From the NCBI RefSeq assembly GCF_021869535.1, contig NW_026262690.1, forward strand, positions 89,883,995-89,947,994: a stretch of DNA of 64,000 bases, given 5' to 3'. Below the pieces are notes generated by a model that was not told the origin of the DNA, did no database searches, and worked only from the letters and a program-made list of their open reading frames with translations. The DNA comes from Mytilus californianus (taxonomy: Eukaryota > Mollusca > Bivalvia > Mytilida > Mytilidae). Made by a program: the position numbers and the translations under genes. Positions 58,250 through 64,000 of this stretch are shown here, in pieces; position 1 is the first letter of the stretch, and each line of letters opens with the position of its first letter.

Positions 58250-58594
58250 GTGTCTTTCTATGTTGTGATGTTACACTATTGTTTCAGATAAGAGTGAAGG
58301 TTGGTACCTATTTAAACGTTTAACCCCGCTGCATTTGTTTGCACCTGTCCTAAGTCAGGAATCTGATGTTCAGTAGTTGTCGTTTGTTGATGTGGTTCAT
58401 AAGTGTTTCTCGTTTCTCGTTTTTATATAGATTAGACCGTTGGTTTTTCCGTTTGAATAGCTTGCTGTTTTGTGTGAGCCAAGGCTCCGTGTTTAAGACC
58501 GTACTTTGACCTATAATGGTTTACTTTTACAAATTGTGACTTGGATGGAGAGTTGTCTCATTGGCACTAATTCCACATCTTCTTATATCTACTT
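58250..58594 (-). mobile_element. Repeat family G, insertion private to copy B
   Basis: Copy A near 21765 runs from CCATACCCTTT into CCTGACTTG. Copy B has about 345 bp between CTATACC and CCTGACATG, running from TGTGTCTTTCTATGTTGTG through ACCCCGCTGCATTTG and CCTGTCCTAAGTCAGGAATC to CACATCTTCTTATATCTAC. It gives a complete-looking copy of family G in reverse orientation to 1390-1680. Confidence 0.75.
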
Positions 58595-58800
58595 ATCCTG
58601 ACATGTGCTGAAAAAATCAAACTAGAGCGCACTGGTTCCCGGTTATTGTAGTACAAAAACATGAACATCTTATCTGAGAAACAGGACAATTATGCTCTCC
58701 TATCCTAATTTCATATATATATTTTTTTTAATTCAAAATAAACTTTCGATATGGATTGAATAGGGATTCCATGTCCTTAAGCTTTCATTTGATACCAAAA

Positions 58801-59454
58801 TTACCTAAATATTTTACAATTTATAAGTTACAGCTATGTGTAAGAAACATGTTGTTTGAATGATGTACTACTTTCTTGTATGTTCTATCTGACAGGGCCC
58901 GAATTGGTGGTTCTCTTCCTATTACAGAACCAAATTTGCTATATTGACTTCTGCTTTACGTTTTTTTTTTCATTCTATGATCTATTTGTAGCAAAAAAAA
59001 AACACAGAAAGCTTTTGTCCAAACGCTATTTCATTGAATTCAGGCTCAAATTGAACTCGTAGTAACATATGCGCTACACAAAGAAAACTGCAATTGATAA
59101 CAGTAGTGACAAACATGAGATTCCGTCAATTATAGCCAGTTCTAATTTGTTTTAAAAAGTCATTTGATTCAAACAGGTATCAAAATGTTGGCCACTGGGC
59201 AGATAGTAACACTACGGCATGATCATGCACCAGTAGCTGAGCTAACCCAGAGAAAGTTTTAAAAATGTATAATATTGATGTTCTTACTCACGATAAGTGT
59301 TCCTTTGATAACATTTATTGGAGTTTTCGCGGCATTATTAATTTATGGGGCCAAAAAAGTAATGTATATTATACATTTTTACCCATAACAAATTTGCCCT
59401 TTATTCAAACTCATTAGATATTATAATTTTAATTTTTTAAGCATCATTTGTTTT
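58801..59454. other. No gene seen
   Basis: Sequence beyond the duplication end. The 68-codon frame at 58856-59062 is Phe-rich chance sequence. Confidence 0.4.
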
Positions 59455-59600
59455 GGGCGTTCCTAGTGAACGTGAATCCAGAAAAGAACTTCGGACGCAC
59501 CGTTTTATCAAGTGTTATTTTCTAGCACAGGGTCGATGGCACTGCTAGGTAGCATCAGTGTAGTAGTCACAGCTTCTTCACTGGTGTCATTTATAACACA
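59455..59600 (-). repeat. Repeat family C fragment, inverted
   Basis: GGGCGTTCCTAGTGAACG, GTGAATCCAGAAAAGAACTT, CAGGGTCGATGGCACTGC and GTGTAGTAGTCACAGC correspond to the reverse of the internal part of the 2352-2768 copy (GCTGACTACTGGGCTGG, CAGTGGCATCGACCCAG). Confidence 0.6.
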
Positions 59601-62600
59601 CATTTTCCGTTGATAAATTTAGAAATTATTAAGATCCACTAAGATCCATCTCTCAGGAAAAATTGACGCAAGTTGGTTTGTGCTGTTCTGTTTTTTTTAA
59701 TTATAAACCCCATACAACTGACATAATCTGCTCAATGTTTTTTTAATTCACTTAATAAAATTAAGCTGAAAAGTGTTAAGAGGCAAAAACATAGTTCTGA
59801 AATTCTTCTGTTTGAGAAATGAATGATTATCTCCTTAGCCAATTGTTCCTGCTGTACGAACTATTTAAAGATAATTGACGAAAATGAAAACAATAAATGA
59901 ACAAGAAAATCTACGAACAAATTGTTTACAGTACGTTTCATTTAATGATGTTCGCTACTCTGTTTCAAAATAACAAGATTTTTTAAAGACTGTAATAAAT
60001 TAAAAGTATATGAATTAAGGAACTAGGAAAGCAGAAAAAAATGAAGGGTCCGTGTGCTTGTTTTCAAGATATAAGCCATTGAATATTCGGCGGGAAATAA
60101 TTCTCTCTAGATTTTTCATACATTTAACATTAGCACTTTTTTATTTCAAAAACTATGAAAAAATAACAAGGATTTTATAAGATTTTCAAATTTGGCTTTT
60201 TAAACTATATGTAATAAAAATTTGAAAAGAAAATCAGGGGTAAGCGGGCAAATTTTTTTAATGACACTACATGGATAAAACCAGAGGATTCCAAATATCT
60301 GGCAAAAATTCAAAAACAAGAGGAGCTAACATCCTTAAGGTACATTTCTATTTGCTATATTATATGCAACCTTTTGGTATAGCAAACATTCATACAGTAT
60401 GAGAATAAGTTTGAAGCACGTTCCGCCATTGATGATTTGTTAACATTTGGTAAAATTATTGAATTTAATACATATTAATGATTATTAATCATTGTGAATC
60501 TCTTTCAAAGAATATTAAGAAAGCAAGTGACGTGGTTTTTTTTATATGAAGGAAGCCTCCTTCTTGATAAATGTACTATGTCATATGAGTTCATTTTGCT
60601 AAAAACTTACAAAATAAGGATTAAAGGTGGTTAACCTAGACTACGGGCATAACTCTTTCAAAAGCTAAAATATTTGTTAACATTTACATAGATATATTCA
60701 CAGCTTCTAAGAAATACAAATAAAGTTTATCATGTTTCACATAAATGTTGTTTTTACTATGACAAAAGCAGTATTGATTTTAATAGTTATTTCTCTTAGC
60801 CCATGTATATCTCTTTAAAGATGTACTTAGGTGAAATTTAAAAAATCTAGAATTTAGAATTGAAACCATCAGTCATAAGAGCATTAGAAATAAGCTGAAA
60901 TGTCGATAGGTTATGGAGCTCCTTTTCTAAAAAAAAAGGCGGGAAAAGGCTGACTCGGACCTTTACCTTATATTTGCATTGGTATTATTTGGATCTCAAA
61001 TCGAAAGGAAAGAAATCTAGAATATGCTTAAATTTTTGTAAATAGCTTTTTAAGAGCTATTGAAGTCTTATATGAAAAGAAAATGGGTGTTATGGGGCAA
61101 AATATTTTACCTCGTTTCGTAGGAAAAAAAACAAGGAGTCCGAACATCTGACAAAAAATCCTAAACCTCACTTAAGTACATCCTTAACTGTCAATAATAG
61201 AACAAAAAATATTCCACTAATTTCATTGAAAGATATCAAAGGATTCGTAATATCAACATTGTCTTGATTCATCTTGATTGTCATTGTCTGCAAAAGTGAA
61301 GCATGGTGCTTCAAAGGTATTTCATTTAGTAGAAGTTATCGTGAGAAGCACAAGAAATGAAAGTTCTTGGCTATAAAACTGTGGCCTTTTTCTCAAATTT
61401 TTATGATCTTTCACTTACAATCTCAAAATTCTTTGCAGTTCCATATGGCTACTGTCAAAAAATTATTATGTCACAATATCAACATATATGTAGATATATA
61501 TAAATATCAAAACATATGTAGATATGTATAAACTTGGTCAACTTAAGAATTCTGGATAAAAAAATAAGAAAGGAAAAAAAATAAAAAGTTTATGTAGAAT
61601 TTCATGAAAATCGGTAAGAAATTAGTTTGTTTGAAGTATTTTTTTAAATATACAAATTTGTATTAAATAAAAGGGAAAGTACTAACAGACACGATTTTTT
61701 TTTCATATGCTATATGTGTGTACTTTGTGTAATTCATACAAAACAAGTCCAATTTCTCATTGTCTTACATAACTTAAGAAATATAATCCATAAGAAATTC
61801 ATTTTAGTCTGAAAAAGAAGACTAGAAGACTTAAAAACACAATAATTAAAATCCGATATAATCTTTGTCAAATATCAAACCTCGAAATCAACTATGCTAA
61901 ATAGTATCTATTTTCCGACAACTTTCTTGTGTTCTTAATATTGCTTATTTTTTAGCAATAATGAATGCTATAATTTTTGGTGTGATATCGCCGAATGTAT
62001 GCTTGAAATTTACAAAATATATTAAAATGTTACTTTTTTATTAATGGCGAACTGAACTGTTATGAGTTTATAAGAGACTCTCAAAGATGTTTTGGGACAA
62101 GACGGTTTTCAAATAGACTGCATTTTATCATTCAATACGTAATAGTTTAAATATGATAATAAACTGTATTCACTTCAACATGTTATATGCATCAATGCCA
62201 CTTTAAACTTCTCTTTTTTTTTTGTTAAATGAATTTTGATAACTTCTCAGCCTCTTGCTTTAGAAATACTTAGGTTTTAACTTCCTTAAGTAATATTTCA
62301 CTAGTCGTTTTTTTTTTGTTTATTGTCTTAGCTGTTAACTTTCTATGTAATTCAAATTTGTCTCTACGTTTTTTTTAATTCACCCTGAACCCAGAACAGT
62401 TCTTCAAACGCAAACAAAATTGCGCTATAGTTACAACACCACCTGCATAATCCTTGCAAAAGACAGCGTTAAGAGAGAAAAGTTTAAAATTTACTATATC
62501 ATTACCACAAATGTGTCTAGGTGACACGTTACTTGCCACATTTTATGTATAGTAATGACTTCTAAAAATGTAAAAAAGTTATTTCCCCTACAGGCAATCA

Positions 62601-62630
62601 TGAGCATTTTACCAAACTAGTATTTTTTCA
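59601..62630. other. AT-rich stretch without a supported gene
   Basis: Three kilobases with no frame above 60 codons, no tRNA and no clear repeat. Only A/T-rich simple sequence such as the ATATGTAGATAT runs near 61480-61540 stands out. Confidence 0.45.
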
Positions 62631-62779
62631 ATATATCGGGATAACTTTCAATCTTCATCAGGATTAATTTCAAATAAGAAGACCTTGTGTAGTAAAAACA
62701 CATCAAATATACACATTATAATAAACCTAGTAAATATAAAAACTTTTGAACAAGAGCATCAACCTGATTTTATAGCATA

Positions 62780-62890
62780 CATTTGTAAAAGGTGATGTGT
62801 TCATCAAACGTCCGTGTAGTCCATATAAGACTCATCAGCTGATCTCAAATTAAAACAGTTGGAAGACCAAAACAAATACGAAGTTAAAGA
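62780..62890 (+). repeat. Diverged repeat family C fragment
   Basis: TCATCAAACGTCCGTGTAGT, CATATAAGACTCATCAGCTG and GTTGGAAGACCAAAAC match, with changes, the segment at 2400-2490. Confidence 0.5.
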
Positions 62891-63469
62891 GCTTTGCATT
62901 TTTTTTTATTCAAGGCCATCTTTGGCTTGGTGGAAATATTTGTAATGTTTCAATTTATTCAACATTTGTCCAGAGGAGCAATTCGGACGCATGAAGTTTA
63001 TATTGTGTTGTTTTCATCTTTTTATCCTTGTATTTATGTTTGTTTAATGTGTACTTTGTCGGAAAAGCGTATTTCATTAGGTTTTACTAAATTGTACTGT
63101 CAACTGCAAAAACTTTTTTTGTTGGCGTCTGTGTCAGTTTCATTTGTAGTTGTTTTGTATATCTTATATATATATATACATTATTATAAAATTTTGGCTA
63201 TTGAATCCCTAATACTGTCACGTTAGCCAATTATGTTTGTTTGGGTTGAAATCATAGTTTCGTTAATATAATGGAACTAAAAAAAAACTGTCATACTAGT
63301 GGGAGGTTTAGCATGCTAAAAAAAAACCAGGTTTATGTTCTTCTGAAAATGTCTGGTCGAAGATACGTTGGTTGATTGAATTGCGCGTTTGGTTTTGTCA
63401 GGTTTTATGGACTTTTAGGAAAAGTAAATGTACAGAAAATTACCGTATCAATAATATTTTATGTCTTTA

Positions 63470-63620
63470 TAGGCGTGCCGACTACTGGCGACTCCTTCAG
63501 GACCTAAACCATCACCATCAGTTGCATATACCCAGTGGTTGTAAACTTTAAAAGGCCCATCAACGACACAAAGTTAATTATCTGGTATGCCGGACGCGCT
63601 TTTTCCTCTACATAAGACTC
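63470..63620 (+). repeat. Repeat family C fragment
   Basis: GTGCCGACTACTGGCGACTC, CATACCCAGTGGTTGTAAAC and GGTATGCCGGACGCGC, with CTACATAAGACTCACCGAC, follow the second half of the 2352-2768 element. The frame at 62894-63226 lies between the two fragments and is not supported. Confidence 0.6.
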
Positions 63621-64000
63621 ACCGACAAATGATAACAAATGTACAAACAAAAACTATATTCATATATTGGTTACTTCTAAAAGCTATCCTCAAAAAGACT
63701 ATTGTTATTTTTACATTACATAATATTGTTGATGGAGCTTGAAGTTCTATGAACTTTTTGCATTTGGTGTGTCTGTAAATTGAATTTCGGTTTAACCGTT
63801 CAGTAACACACAGTTTTTAATGTTGTTTAAAATATAATATATTTATCAAAACAAAGTTATATCAGTTTCATAAAGAAATATATGAAAAAGTTGAAAGAAA
63901 GACTATTAGGAACATACTTGGCTTCGTGAACTATAATTCAAACTTAGTCTTTTATCCTAACAAGCGCTTCATGTTTTGATTAAGTTTTAGATTTTCAAAT
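63621..64000. other. No gene seen
   Basis: AT-rich sequence to the window edge with nothing recognised. Confidence 0.4.

Larger units (their letters stand above)
37480..58800 (+). repeat. Segmental duplication, copy B
   Basis: Direct paralog of 1967-21969, carrying gene B. Its left limit falls in GGTAATCGTTGACAACACTT, the terminal inverted repeat of the element that ends at 1966 in copy A. Its right limit is near AAGCTTTCATTTGATACC. Copy B has gained a Penelope-like element, a 2.76-kb tandem duplication and repeat insertions, and lacks about 3.5 kb of segments present in A. Confidence 0.85.

Noticed and set aside
62894..63226. 110-codon plus frame with hydrophobic stretches
   Set aside because: It sits between fragments of repeat family C and has T-rich low-complexity composition. 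No motif was recognised.

Overview
The window is AT-rich eukaryotic DNA, most likely from a bivalve mollusc and probably a marine mussel (Mytilidae). That placement is an inference. It rests on the density of dispersed repeats of kinds I associate with mussel genomes: a tRNA-headed SINE whose tail ends in a GTGGCGTTAAAC-like block, the repeat family carrying CCTGTCC-AAGTCAGGA, and the family carrying GACGAAACGCGCGTC. Penelope-like reverse transcriptase remains and a secreted Gly/Tyr/His-rich repeat protein fit the same picture. No bacterial-style gene is present, and most of the sequence is repeat or intergenic DNA.

The main content is a pair of paralogous two-exon genes on the minus strand, gene A (9227-14602) and gene B (48566-52791). 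Each has a TATA box, a 49-nt first exon encoding a short signal peptide, a GTAAGT donor, an intron of 2.3-2.5 kb, a TTTAG acceptor in the matching phase, and one long final exon of tandem Gly/Tyr/His-rich repeats. Predicted lengths are 955 aa (A) and 636 aa (B). The design alternates Gly-Tyr-His stretches with a short Ile/Val strand (GKTKIIVN or GKTTDIIVN). This resembles structural extracellular proteins such as shell matrix, periostracum, byssus or suckerin-like materials, but I do not recognise the family by name.

The two genes lie in a direct segmental duplication of about 20 kb: copy A about 1967-21969, copy B about 37480-58800. A non-duplicated spacer of about 15.5 kb separates them (21970-37480) and holds a decayed Penelope-like reverse transcriptase and scattered repeats. 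The copies differ by many insertions and deletions. Copy B also carries a broken Penelope-like element (40139-42010) and a later 2.76-kb tandem duplication (41391-47047) that copied the 5' part of that element. Because each copy often preserves the empty site of an insertion found in the other, the locus records recent repeat movement.

From 58800 to 64000 I see repeat fragments and no gene I can support. Everything was read by eye. Boundaries of diverged repeats are approximate, and no alignment or database search was run.
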